Shown one piece after another: positions 16,488 through 24,259 of a stretch of DNA of 64,000 nt. This DNA is from Paludibacteraceae bacterium (GTDB taxonomy: Bacteria; Bacteroidota; Bacteroidia; Bacteroidales; Paludibacteraceae). The stretch covers positions 42,600 to 106,599 of the forward strand of contig JAFZLC010000040.1 of the NCBI GenBank assembly GCA_017551675.1. The letters are read 5' to 3'. The notes beneath the pieces are model-generated. The model ran no database searches and was not told the DNA's origin. It worked only from the letters and a program-made list of their open reading frames with translations. Every line of letters begins with the position of its first letter. Position 1 is the first letter of the stretch. Both the position numbers and the translations under genes were made by a program.

Positions 16488-19243
16488 AAAAATAGGTTCC
16501 AATCATCTGCCTTTTCGTAAGTATATTCTGTGGCATCGTTGAGATACCACAACCCGTTTCTCTTTTCAACTATACCGCCAACATATTTGTATTTCTCGCT
16601 GTTTTGATTCAACTCTGTAATATGCTTTGCCAAGCATTCCGCCTTATCTTTCGTTTCTTGCGATTTGGCAGTGATGCCGCCCTTGGTGTCGTAGATACCG
16701 ATGCTGTTGTCTTTAAATTTGACAATCCAATCGGGATAGAAGACACGCATCTCATTGGTTGTGCCATCTATGTAACGGAATCCTAAATCTTCTTTGCCAG
16801 TCCCGTTTTTCAGCCACCATTCAATTTTGTCTGCTTTTTGTTCCAGATAATCGATAAACTGCGTCTCGTTTTTTCTTCCGTTATACTCTTTCGCAAGATA
16901 TAAATCCACCAAACTGAGTTTGTTTGGATAGATTTCGTAATCAGTCGGACAACTTCTCTCTGTGCTGATGACAAAAGGTGTCGGTGTCTTCTCCATTGCC
17001 TCTTTACGTTTTTCCTCCAACTGCTTCTTCAATACTGGATAATAGTCCTTGATGGCTTGCGTGATGGCTGGACGGAATTTACTGTCAGCATTCCTAAAAA
17101 TATCCTTGATGAAAACTTTATAAAAATCGGTCTCGATGTATGTCTGTAACGCATAATGTTTAAACCATACTCGTAACGCTGATTTTAGTTTTTGATAAGA
17201 TCGGGCCGCATTGCCTATGGTCGCTTCAGCATCATCCTGCTCTGTAATCAACTGGTAGCATAAGTTCGTGAAGATTTTCTCCACATCATTGGCGGATATT
17301 TCATACCGTGTGGTCTCATTTTCAGATGCTTGGTCAATCGTTTTAAAACGAGCATTCACCATAATGTCCTGACTTAATTTAGGTGATATGTCAACGCCTT
17401 TTTCTTGTAATTTAGAACCACCGTCATTCATAATTTGCTCTCCATCTATTCCAAACCATCGATTCATCGATTGAATGAATATGTTTTGAAACTCGCTGGC
17501 CTTTCCCACGTCACCATAAGTGGTACGTGAGATAAACTCCGTCTTCAAAGCGGGGTCGAGAACGAAACTTGTTAGTTTGTGACCTCTTATTTCTTCTTTA
17601 AAGTTATTTACAGATACCGTCAGAGCCGTTTCTGCCATGTTTTGGCTCTCCCTTGGTATGGCTGCCTCTATTTCTTCTTTGGTCTCATTTATAATGGCAT
17701 CGCACTTTTTGACCACTTCATCTATCGCACGTTTTTCCGCCTCCTTTTCCTTGCTATCTTCCTTTGCAGATCCGTATTCGAATTGCGGTTCAGACACGTA
17801 TAGAGACAACAGATTTTCCTCAACATTGGATAGCTTTTTGCAAACCTTCGACACCATATCTTCCACTACCACCTTTTGTCCTTCATTTTTAGCAACTATT
17901 CGTTTCTGAAGTTCTGTCTTTATTTTCTCTTTCAACGATGAAACAGCGAATACCATTCGTTGCGTTGTCTGCATCTTTGCCGTAATGGTCTTTGGTTTGT
18001 TGGGATCTGTTTCTGGTATTTTATCCACCTCGTTACGTGAATAGTTGGTATAGAGATAACCTGTCTGCAGGGCAGGATATTCATCCAATCGTTTGTCGTG
18101 GACAGCCATACGGCGGATTCGTCCCAACGTCTGTGTGCGAAATGTATCTGACTTTATCTCCCTGAACATCACCAATATATGTGCTCGCGGGCAATCCCAA
18201 CCCGTACCTGCAGCATATTTAAACAGGAGGAAAGCAACATGACTTTTATTGTCCGTAATGGTCTTTAACGCTTCAGTCTTAGGCACTCCACTCAACCATG
18301 AGACAATCTGATTCGACTCGATTTTTTTCACCATCTTCAGATACCTCATCACCAAGGTCTCTTTCTTCTCCACACCACGAGCCTCGGCATCCTTGTCGTC
18401 GTCTGGCAACTGAATGAGCACCAGCGGATTGATTTCCGCCCCGTAAGCTTTCCACTCCTCTATCAGCTGTTCTCGCTTCTCGATCGCCAAGTCGAGCATG
18501 AGTTTGTCCAAATCCTCCTCTTCATAGCGTTTCAAATCCTCTTCGGTCTGACTGACAATCTCCTTTTTGATGAGTCCTTCTTCAATCACATCTTTGATAT
18601 TGACCTCGACCCAGCCAGCCTTGTGGTTTCTTACATCACTGAAGGAGGGTTCCTTTTCAGGCGTGGCACTTACTTTGACGATAATCCTTGGATTGAGCGG
18701 ATTGATCACATCACGGTAGGCTGATTCGGTGACGTTCTTATGACTCTCATCGATGATCATGATGATTTGACGACCTTCCGCTAACGTGTTTTCCGCCACA
18801 TCCTCGAAATAGAATCCAGCCTCCTTAATCAATTCAGGTTCCTCCGGACGACGGTTCTGCCGGTCGGCTGCACGACGAGACACCAATTTCTGCCAATTGA
18901 GAAAGAGAATGTCATTCTTCTTCAACTTGCCTTGCGAGAAATCTGCGATGGTGAGAAGTTTGTTACTAAGGTTGGGAAAGAAATAATCCATAAATTTCTC
19001 TTTGCTTTGCATAGCAAGTTCGTCTGAAAAAGTAATCCAGACGAATGCCACATCCTCGTCCCAGTCGGGTTGACGGCTGAGAGCGTCGATGAAGTGGGTG
19101 GTCATAAAGGTCTTGCCGCTACCTGTGGGAGCTTTAAGCGTTAGTTCTGCTGTGGAATCGTTGTGATTCCACAGATTTTTGAAACTTACGAGCATCTCAT
19201 CGATAGCACGTTGTTGGAATGGAAAAGCGTTATATAGAGCCAT
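16484..19243 (-). CDS. res: type III restriction enzyme, Res subunit
   Basis: This 919-residue protein is the ATP-dependent translocase/endonuclease subunit of a type III restriction system. Walker A is LKAPTGSGKT (36-45), motif II is DESH (165-168), and a C-terminal helicase half has QTLGRIRRM (motif VI). Near the end is a PD-(D/E)xK nuclease site: D838 in FYPDW and D852-x-K854 in IYDTKGG. Res works only in complex with Mod, whose gene ends three bases before this start, so the two are one operon. All catalytic motifs are intact and the reading frame is open throughout, so the enzyme should be active. The stop codon lies in a REP-like palindrome. Confidence 0.96.
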   Translation of the reverse strand: MALYNAFPFQQRAIDEMLVSFKNLWNHNDSTAELTLKAPTGSGKTFMTTHFIDALSRQPDWDEDVAFVWITFSDELAMQSKEKFMDYFFPNLSNKLLTIADFSQGKLKKNDILFLNWQKLVSRRAADRQNRRPEEPELIKEAGFYFEDVAENTLAEGRQIIMIIDESHKNVTESAYRDVINPLNPRIIVKVSATPEKEPSFSDVRNHKAGWVEVNIKDVIEEGLIKKEIVSQTEEDLKRYEEEDLDKLMLDLAIEKREQLIEEWKAYGAEINPLVLIQLPDDDKDAEARGVEKKETLVMRYLKMVKKIESNQIVSWLSGVPKTEALKTITDNKSHVAFLLFKYAAGTGWDCPRAHILVMFREIKSDTFRTQTLGRIRRMAVHDKRLDEYPALQTGYLYTNYSRNEVDKIPETDPNKPKTITAKMQTTQRMVFAVSSLKEKIKTELQKRIVAKNEGQKVVVEDMVSKVCKKLSNVEENLLSLYVSEPQFEYGSAKEDSKEKEAEKRAIDEVVKKCDAIINETKEEIEAAIPRESQNMAETALTVSVNNFKEEIRGHKLTSFVLDPALKTEFISRTTYGDVGKASEFQNIFIQSMNRWFGIDGEQIMNDGGSKLQEKGVDISPKLSQDIMVNARFKTIDQASENETTRYEISANDVEKIFTNLCYQLITEQDDAEATIGNAARSYQKLKSALRVWFKHYALQTYIETDFYKVFIKDIFRNADSKFRPAITQAIKDYYPVLKKQLEEKRKEAMEKTPTPFVISTERSCPTDYEIYPNKLSLVDLYLAKEYNGRKNETQFIDYLEQKADKIEWWLKNGTGKEDLGFRYIDGTTNEMRVFYPDWIVKFKDNSIGIYDTKGGITAKSQETKDKAECLAKHITELNQNSEKYKYVGGIVEKRNGLWYLNDATEYTYEKADDWNLFL

Positions 19244-19246
19244 GAT

Positions 19247-21151
19247 TTACTGATTTATAGATTTGTAGACATCGAGAATGGGTTGTGGAATCGCTTTAAG
19301 GGCGATGCCACGTAGATCGTCGAATTCGCTTTCGAAAATGTCGGGTGTACCCCAACAGAAAATATAGACGTTGATTTTGGGTATGGACAAAACGTTCAAT
19401 GTCTCTTTTAATGACTGCAATTTTTCAATTTCCGCTACAAATTCGGGCAATTTTGCATAATTTTCCGTGAAAAATATGGCGGTGTACATTGAGGCTTTTT
19501 CCTTATTATCCGCAAATATTTGGTACGTATCGGTATGTGCGATTTCCTCCAGCGTATTTTCGCCCAAAGCGAGAAGATACCCAGCCTTACGTGATAGTTC
19601 CACACGGTCGGCATCAATAGCATTATGGCTGGCATTTTTGCCAACAAAGGCAGTGCGATAATATTTCAATCGTCCACCTAGCCCTTCCATCTGTTTCCCT
19701 TTGGCATTGGTATAGCCACACATCACACGGCGGTTCCGTTCATAAGTGACATTCTCGCAGATATTATTGTCTCCCTCTCTTTGCTGCACTAAGATGCATT
19801 GTCGATGTCCGCCATCCTCCGCATTAAGTTTCATCGTGGCGTGTAGCGTTGTTCCAGAACCAGCGAAAAAGTCAAGAATGGTGGAATTTTCCCAACTAGT
19901 CATTTGAATGATTTGGAGAATTAATCTTATAGGTTTTTTACCATTGGCATAAACAACATCTCCTTCCTTTGAAACATTGCCCATATCTTTATAAAATTCC
20001 TCCCACCAATCGCCTCTTATTTTTCTTAATCCATAGTCATTATTGAAATTATCACATTGTCCAAATGATGATTGTAGATTTAATAATTGCCTTAATTTAT
20101 TACCATTGTTAATAATGAAAAATATTTTATCATCTCTTTTTACTTTATAAACCTTCCCTTCTTCGAAATCATCGATATTGAATCCTGTTATTTTATCATC
20201 TGCAAATATGTTAGATACATTTTCTGAAACAAATTCTCGAAACGTAGGCTCTTCAAAATACATATCAGTTGCATTTCTCCACTTTATATTGGGGTATCTC
20301 TGAAGAAATACATCTTTTAAATTACACAATTGGTTGTCGTTTGTTATATATTTTGAATAATGACCATCAAATTCTGGTCTGTAATCATATAATATTCGCC
20401 TTGCTATATCTTTTCTTCCATTCTTAGAATAAACCAATATATACTCTGCATTTTTTACAATGTTTCCCAACTGTGCAGCTTTCACTTTCATTCCTTGTGT
20501 TGCTGACATCTCAACATGAATTGTGGTAACAAAATTCTCCTCCCCAAACACCTTATCACACAGTAGTTTCAAATTCGCCTGTTCGTTATCATCAATAGAA
20601 ATAAAGATTACACCACGGTCTGAGAGAAGGCTCTTTGCTAATTCAAGGCGTTTGCTCATAAAAGAGAGCCAATAACTATGACGTAAAGGATGGTCTGTTG
20701 GTACTGGCGAACCATCTGGGAATTCCTTTAGGATACGTTTGTCCTTATAGGTAAATCCATCACTGCCTGTATTATAAGGAGGATCGATATAAATCACATC
20801 GATTTTACCACGGTGAGTATAATTTAAACATGTGAGTGCGTGATAGTTATCACCTTCAATAATAATATGGGGCGATGTTTCGTCGTCTGAATGCGTATCA
20901 ATTGCCTTTCCCTTCACCTCTTCGAGGATAGGAATTTTATTTTCTGATTCTGTCTCGAAGGCTTCGGGTACATCGAGCCAGGTTAGTCCATAACGTTGTT
21001 CCTTAATTTGGCTGTGCAGACGTGCTATTTCCTTCTCTAATTCACGGATTTTAATTTGCAATTCTGCGGTTGATGGAATGTCGGACGGCAGAGATGCAAT
21101 GCATTGCGTCTCTACAATGGAATCATTGTTCGAATTATTTTTTACAGTCAT
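19247..21151 (-). CDS. mod: type III DNA methyltransferase, Mod subunit (beta class)
   Basis: This 634-residue adenine-N6 methyltransferase is also the specificity subunit of the type III system. The catalytic DPPY (123-126, IDPPYNTG) precedes the AdoMet-binding DFFAGSG (427-433), the order of beta-class enzymes. The region between (about 190-410) is the target recognition domain and is much richer in A+T than the rest of the gene. An N-terminal coiled-coil-like stretch (about 25-50) precedes the catalytic core. Residues ~12-20 (VETQCIASL) are encoded by a palindromic repeat. No simple-sequence tract typical of phase-variable mod genes is seen. The start ATG lies directly against a 22-bp repeat in the leader. 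Confidence 0.96.
   Translation of the reverse strand: MTVKNNSNNDSIVETQCIASLPSDIPSTAELQIKIRELEKEIARLHSQIKEQRYGLTWLDVPEAFETESENKIPILEEVKGKAIDTHSDDETSPHIIIEGDNYHALTCLNYTHRGKIDVIYIDPPYNTGSDGFTYKDKRILKEFPDGSPVPTDHPLRHSYWLSFMSKRLELAKSLLSDRGVIFISIDDNEQANLKLLCDKVFGEENFVTTIHVEMSATQGMKVKAAQLGNIVKNAEYILVYSKNGRKDIARRILYDYRPEFDGHYSKYITNDNQLCNLKDVFLQRYPNIKWRNATDMYFEEPTFREFVSENVSNIFADDKITGFNIDDFEEGKVYKVKRDDKIFFIINNGNKLRQLLNLQSSFGQCDNFNNDYGLRKIRGDWWEEFYKDMGNVSKEGDVVYANGKKPIRLILQIIQMTSWENSTILDFFAGSGTTLHATMKLNAEDGGHRQCILVQQREGDNNICENVTYERNRRVMCGYTNAKGKQMEGLGGRLKYYRTAFVGKNASHNAIDADRVELSRKAGYLLALGENTLEEIAHTDTYQIFADNKEKASMYTAIFFTENYAKLPEFVAEIEKLQSLKETLNVLSIPKINVYIFCWGTPDIFESEFDDLRGIALKAIPQPILDVYKSINQ
21090..21113. 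repeat. REP-like palindrome inside the mod coding sequence
   Basis: AGAGATGCAAT, GC, ATTGCGTCTCT: an 11-bp stem with one mismatch. It resembles the GTAGAGACGC palindrome at 63842 and the GTAGAGGCACG one at 16460. A second small inverted repeat (ACAATG, GAAT, CATTGT; 21114-21129) adjoins it. Together they encode residues near the Mod N-terminus. Confidence 0.7.
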
Positions 21152-21353
21152 TTTTGGCGAAATTTCTGTTGCGTGATTAATTATTTATTGTACATTCATA
21201 ACAAGCGACGTGGGCCACTTGTTCGCAACAGAGGTATCGCCAAACACCCACAAGAAACAACAAGATAAGCCCACGCCTAAGCGGAGGTTACCTTTTATAG
21301 CTGTTTCCTGTTTTATTCTATTGATTTAAAATTTTGGCGAAATTTCTGTTGCG
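21152..21353 (-). repeat. mod-res leader with two direct and one inverted copy of a 22-bp sequence
   Basis: TTTGGCGAAATTTCTGTTGC is present identically at 21152-21173 and 21332-21353. An inverted copy lies between them at 21224-21244 (18 of 21 bases complementary). CGTGGGC (21209-21215) and GCCCACG (21269-21275) add a perfect 7-bp pair. In the mod transcript the middle copy can pair with either outer copy, and the downstream one abuts the start codon. A short open frame (minus, 21274-21185, GTG start, containing WVFGDTSVANKW) lies inside; I do not call it a gene. The function is unknown. Confidence 0.75.
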
Positions 21354-21443
21354 AGAATAAAAGCTAACACTTTGACATTATGTCAATTATATATTTATAT
21401 CTGTTTCGTAAAATAAAATTTAAGTTAATAATCTATGTTGATA

Positions 21444-21473
21444 CAAATATAAAATAAATTAGGCGCATCACAA
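21444..21473 (-). promoter_or_regulatory. promoter of mod-res
   Basis: Minus strand: TTG (21473-21471), a 19-bp spacer and TATATTTG (21451-21444), a full consensus match. Transcription would start near 21437, giving a leader of about 285 bases that contains the whole repeat structure at 21152-21353. Confidence 0.65.
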
Positions 21474-21533
21474 ATCCATCTTCATTATTAATCGTCCTCT
21501 TTTATTCATTTTTACAATTTCCATCATTTTTAT

Positions 21534-21564
21534 TTGGCAGTTTTAAATATTTATTATAAATTTG
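21534..21564 (+). promoter_or_regulatory. promoter of perR-rubrerythrin
   Basis: TTG (21534-21536), a 20-bp spacer and TAAATTTG (21557-21564). The -7 box overlaps the left arm of the palindromic operator, so a bound repressor would block it. Confidence 0.7.
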
Positions 21565-21578
21565 TAACGATTACAAAT
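21560..21578. promoter_or_regulatory. PerR/Fur-family operator (perfect palindrome)
   Basis: ATTTGTAA CGA TTACAAAT is a perfect 8-3-8 inverted repeat covering the -7 box and the predicted transcription start of perR. An extra half-site, ATTACAAA, follows at 21587-21594. The position and AT-rich dyad fit autoregulation by the PerR protein encoded 19 bp downstream. Confidence 0.75.
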
Positions 21579-21596
21579 TAAAACCAATTACAAACA

Positions 21597-21998
21597 ATGA
21601 CAGCTTACGAGCATTTATTAAAATACGACATCAAACCGTCCTCTCAACGAATAGTCATCATGGACTATCTATTAAACAACAGGACGCATCCAACGTCGAA
21701 TGATATATACAATGCTCTGAAGGATGACAATCCAACCTTATCAAAGACAACGGTCTATAACACATTAAAGTTGTTCGAAGAGAAAGGTGCTGTTTTGAAC
21801 CTGAGCATCGACGAGAAGAATGCTCATTTTGATGGTGACACATCAGACCATGCTCATTTGATTTGTTCCAATTGTGGTAAAATCATTGACATGAAAATAG
21901 AGATGGCACCCAATGTGTGCAACGATATGGGATGTGAAATTCATCAAACACACATATACATGAAAGGTATATGTGGAGAATGTAAAAAAGCAAACTAA
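21597..21998 (+). CDS. perR: peroxide-responsive repressor PerR (Fur family)
   Basis: This 133-residue winged-helix metalloregulator has a structural Zn site of C90xxC93 and C126xxC129. The regulatory metal ligands line up with B. subtilis PerR: H31, D79, H85, H87 and D98. An Asp at the last position (rather than Glu) is the mark of PerR over Fur. Iron-loaded PerR is oxidised on its His ligands by peroxide and then leaves DNA. It lies 28 bp upstream of a rubrerythrin gene in one operon, and a palindromic operator overlaps its promoter. This fits a peroxide-stress unit of an anaerobe. Confidence 0.93.
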   Translation: MTAYEHLLKYDIKPSSQRIVIMDYLLNNRTHPTSNDIYNALKDDNPTLSKTTVYNTLKLFEEKGAVLNLSIDEKNAHFDGDTSDHAHLICSNCGKIIDMKIEMAPNVCNDMGCEIHQTHIYMKGICGECKKAN

Positions 21999-22026
21999 TT
22001 ACACAATAGATTAATTATATTTTATT

Positions 22027-22575
22027 ATGGCTAAATTCATTTGTACAGTATGTGGTTATGTCCACGAAGGAGACGAAGCTCCAGCACAATGTCCTCAATG
22101 TAAGGTTCCAGCATCCAAATTTAAAAAGTTAGATGAGTCTGCTGCACTTTCATTTGTAACAGAACATGAGATTGGTGTCGCAAAAGGTTGTGACGATGAA
22201 ATGATCAAAGATTTGAATGCTCACTTTACCGGTGAATGCTCAGAAGTAGGTATGTATCTTGCTATGAGTCGTCAAGCCGACAGAGAGGGATATCCTGAGA
22301 TTGCAGAGGCATTCAAAAGATATGCTTGGGAAGAGGCTGAGCACGCAGCTAAATTTGCAGAACTTTTAGGTGATGTAGTATGGGACACTAAAACGAATTT
22401 AAATAAACGCATGAATGCAGAATCCGGAGCTTGCGCAGACAAGATGAGAATCGCAAAACGCGCGAAAGAATTGAATCTGGACGCTATTCATGACACCGTT
22501 CACGAAATGGCCAAAGACGAAGCTCGTCATGGTAAAGGCTTCGAAGGGTTATACAATAGATATTTTGGAAAATAG
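22027..22575 (+). CDS. rbr: reverse-type rubrerythrin (rubredoxin domain first)
   Basis: This 182-residue cytosolic protein reduces hydrogen peroxide. The rubredoxin-like Fe(Cys)4 domain comes first (C6xxC9 in ICTVCGY and C22xxC25 in QCPQCK). The ferritin-like di-iron domain follows, with Glu ligands in [21 protein letters not shown] and MAKDEARHG. That order, N-terminal rubredoxin, is that of 'reverse' rubrerythrins. It shares an operon with perR (28-bp gap) and is followed by a strong terminator. Role and regulation by peroxide are inferred from family and context. Confidence 0.95.
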   Translation: MAKFICTVCGYVHEGDEAPAQCPQCKVPASKFKKLDESAALSFVTEHEIGVAKGCDDEMIKDLNAHFTGECSEVGMYLAMSRQADREGYPEIAEAFKRYAWEEAEHAAKFAELLGDVVWDTKTNLNKRMNAESGACADKMRIAKRAKELNLDAIHDTVHEMAKDEARHGKGFEGLYNRYFGK

Positions 22576-22593
22576 GAATCGTGAACTCGAAAG

Positions 22594-22621
22594 GAGTCAT
22601 CTTCGGATGGCTCTTTTTTTT
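22594..22621 (+). terminator. terminator of perR-rbr
   Basis: GAGTCATC, loop TTCG, GATGGCTC (one wobble), then a run of eight T. It lies 19 bp after the rubrerythrin stop codon. Confidence 0.9.
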
Positions 22622-22649
22622 ATAGCCTCAACAGAAGCCTTTCTAACCG

Positions 22650-23768
22650 TTAATCTGAATAATCTACATCTAAATTAACAGAAACCTGATACTCATTGTA
22701 ACGGTCCTTCACTCGTTCAATAATTTGTTTAACAAACAAATCTCGATCTGGAACAGCAAAATCCATCACAACGTCAAATGAGATTCTTTTTCTTTCCACA
22801 TCTATGAATATTCCATGCGTTTGAATGACACCTTCAATAGGATTAACAATTTCCGTCAATTCCTTCTGCATATGCCCCACTTCATCGTCTCCATTGCATA
22901 CCGCATAGATACCAAATGTAAGGTATATACTAAATTGTTCATAGATATGTTGTTGCGCACGTTGTGTCAGGAGATGAATCTCACGAGCAGATAGATTCTC
23001 ATCCACACTGATATGAACAGAACCAATCACCTTATCTGGTCCATAGTCATGTAACACCAAATCATACGCACCCAATACACCATCAATCGTTTTTATCTGT
23101 TCTTTAATGTTTTTCGTCAGCTCCACATTGGCACGGGCACCCAACATCTGACTCACTGGTTGTGTAATCAATTCCACACCCGCCTTAATAATGAAAATGG
23201 AGATAATCGCACCAATATATCCATCTAATGAGATACCCCATATCATTGTGACAATAGCACCCACCAACGTAGACGCAGAAATAATAGCATCAAATGAGGC
23301 ATCAGCTCCCGATGCAATCAAGGCATCTGAACGATATTTCTCTCCCTGACTCTTCACATATCGTCCTAAAATTAATTTTGTGACAATTGCCACACAAACA
23401 ATCAGTATGGTAACAAACGAATAGTTGGCCACCTCTGGTTCCAAAATCTTCTTGATAGATTCTATAAGAGACAGAACACCTGCAGCGAAAACAATGCCGG
23501 CAATAATAATACCACTCAGATACTCTACCCGACCATGTCCGTACGGATGTTTCTTATCCGGTTTCCTATGTGCAATCTTAACTCCTATGATGGTGATGAC
23601 AGAGGATAACGCATCACTGAGATTATTGACAGCATCCAATACAATAGCAATGGAGTTAGCCAGCAAACCAACAGCAGCCTTAAAGGCAGACAATAAAATA
23701 TTTGTAACAATACCAATAATACTGGTTTTGGTAATCTCTTTATCTCGGATTGATATCTTCTGACCCAT
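22650..23768 (-). CDS. cation diffusion facilitator (CDF) family transporter
   Basis: This protein is 372 residues from the ATG at 23768 (MGQKISIRDKE). A longer frame reaching 23816 would run into cdd and is not preferred. Six membrane helices (about 10-205) contain the CDF metal site pattern VLDAVNNLSDALSS and the HPYGHGRVEYLSG motif. The cytoplasmic C-terminal half carries two ferredoxin-like dimerisation segments, longer than in the simplest members. CDF proteins export Zn, Fe or Mn with proton antiport; the metal cannot be assigned. It lies 13 bp downstream of cdd and is the last gene of the ahcY-cdd operon, converging on rubrerythrin. Confidence 0.92.
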   Translation of the reverse strand: MGQKISIRDKEITKTSIIGIVTNILLSAFKAAVGLLANSIAIVLDAVNNLSDALSSVITIIGVKIAHRKPDKKHPYGHGRVEYLSGIIIAGIVFAAGVLSLIESIKKILEPEVANYSFVTILIVCVAIVTKLILGRYVKSQGEKYRSDALIASGADASFDAIISASTLVGAIVTMIWGISLDGYIGAIISIFIIKAGVELITQPVSQMLGARANVELTKNIKEQIKTIDGVLGAYDLVLHDYGPDKVIGSVHISVDENLSAREIHLLTQRAQQHIYEQFSIYLTFGIYAVCNGDDEVGHMQKELTEIVNPIEGVIQTHGIFIDVERKRISFDVVMDFAVPDRDLFVKQIIERVKDRYNEYQVSVNLDVDYSD

Positions 23769-23781
23769 AGGAAAAATAAAA

Positions 23782-24249
23782 TTATAATGTGAACTGCAAC
23801 GGCAAAAGATCAGCAATGCTATCTACTCGATATATGCCCTCTGTACCATACAGATATACAACTATTTTCTGATTAAATCTATTTTCTGTTTCCAACAACG
23901 ATTGTCTACATGCGCCACATGGGGTGATAGGTGTTTTTAAGAAACCATCTACATTCTTAGCAGCAATGGCGATGGACTCTACCTGAGTGTTCGGATTTTG
24001 TGCATTCGCATAATAAAGTGCTGTTCTCTCCGCACAAAGTCCACACGGATAAGAGGCGTTTTCCTGATTATTACCTGTATAGACAGACCCGTCAGTCAGA
24101 CGAACAGCTGCGCCAACAGAAAAATGAGAGTATGGAGAATAAGAATTAGCCGTGGCATTTTGTGCAGCCACGACTAAGTTCTTTTCCATATCATTTAATT
24201 CATCAAATGCCAAAATAGTGACATTGCATGAAATTGTTAGTTTATCCAT
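23782..24249 (-). CDS. cdd: cytidine deaminase
   Basis: This 155-residue zinc enzyme converts cytidine and deoxycytidine to uridine and deoxyuridine in pyrimidine salvage. The active-site motif C72-A-E74 is in CGLCAERTAL, and PCGACRQ supplies C111 and C114; these Cys bind zinc and E74 shuttles the proton. The substrate segment NQENASYPCG precedes them. Length is typical for the tetrameric form. It starts 10 bp after the ahcY stop codon and precedes the cation transporter, in one operon. Confidence 0.95.
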   Translation of the reverse strand: MDKLTISCNVTILAFDELNDMEKNLVVAAQNATANSYSPYSHFSVGAAVRLTDGSVYTGNNQENASYPCGLCAERTALYYANAQNPNTQVESIAIAAKNVDGFLKTPITPCGACRQSLLETENRFNQKIVVYLYGTEGIYRVDSIADLLPLQFTL

Positions 24250-24259
24250 TCATCAACGA

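Noticed and set aside
21100..21151. Phase-variable simple repeat at the start of mod
   Set aside because: The first codons hold palindromes but no tetranucleotide or homopolymer tract of the kind that switches mod genes.
21152..21353. CRISPR-like array upstream of mod
   Set aside because: Only two direct copies 180 bp apart plus one inverted copy; no regular spacers and no cas genes.
23769..23816. Extended N-terminus of the cation transporter (MLIFCRC…)
   Set aside because: It overlaps the end of cdd; the ATG at 23768 fits the family start and normal operon spacing.
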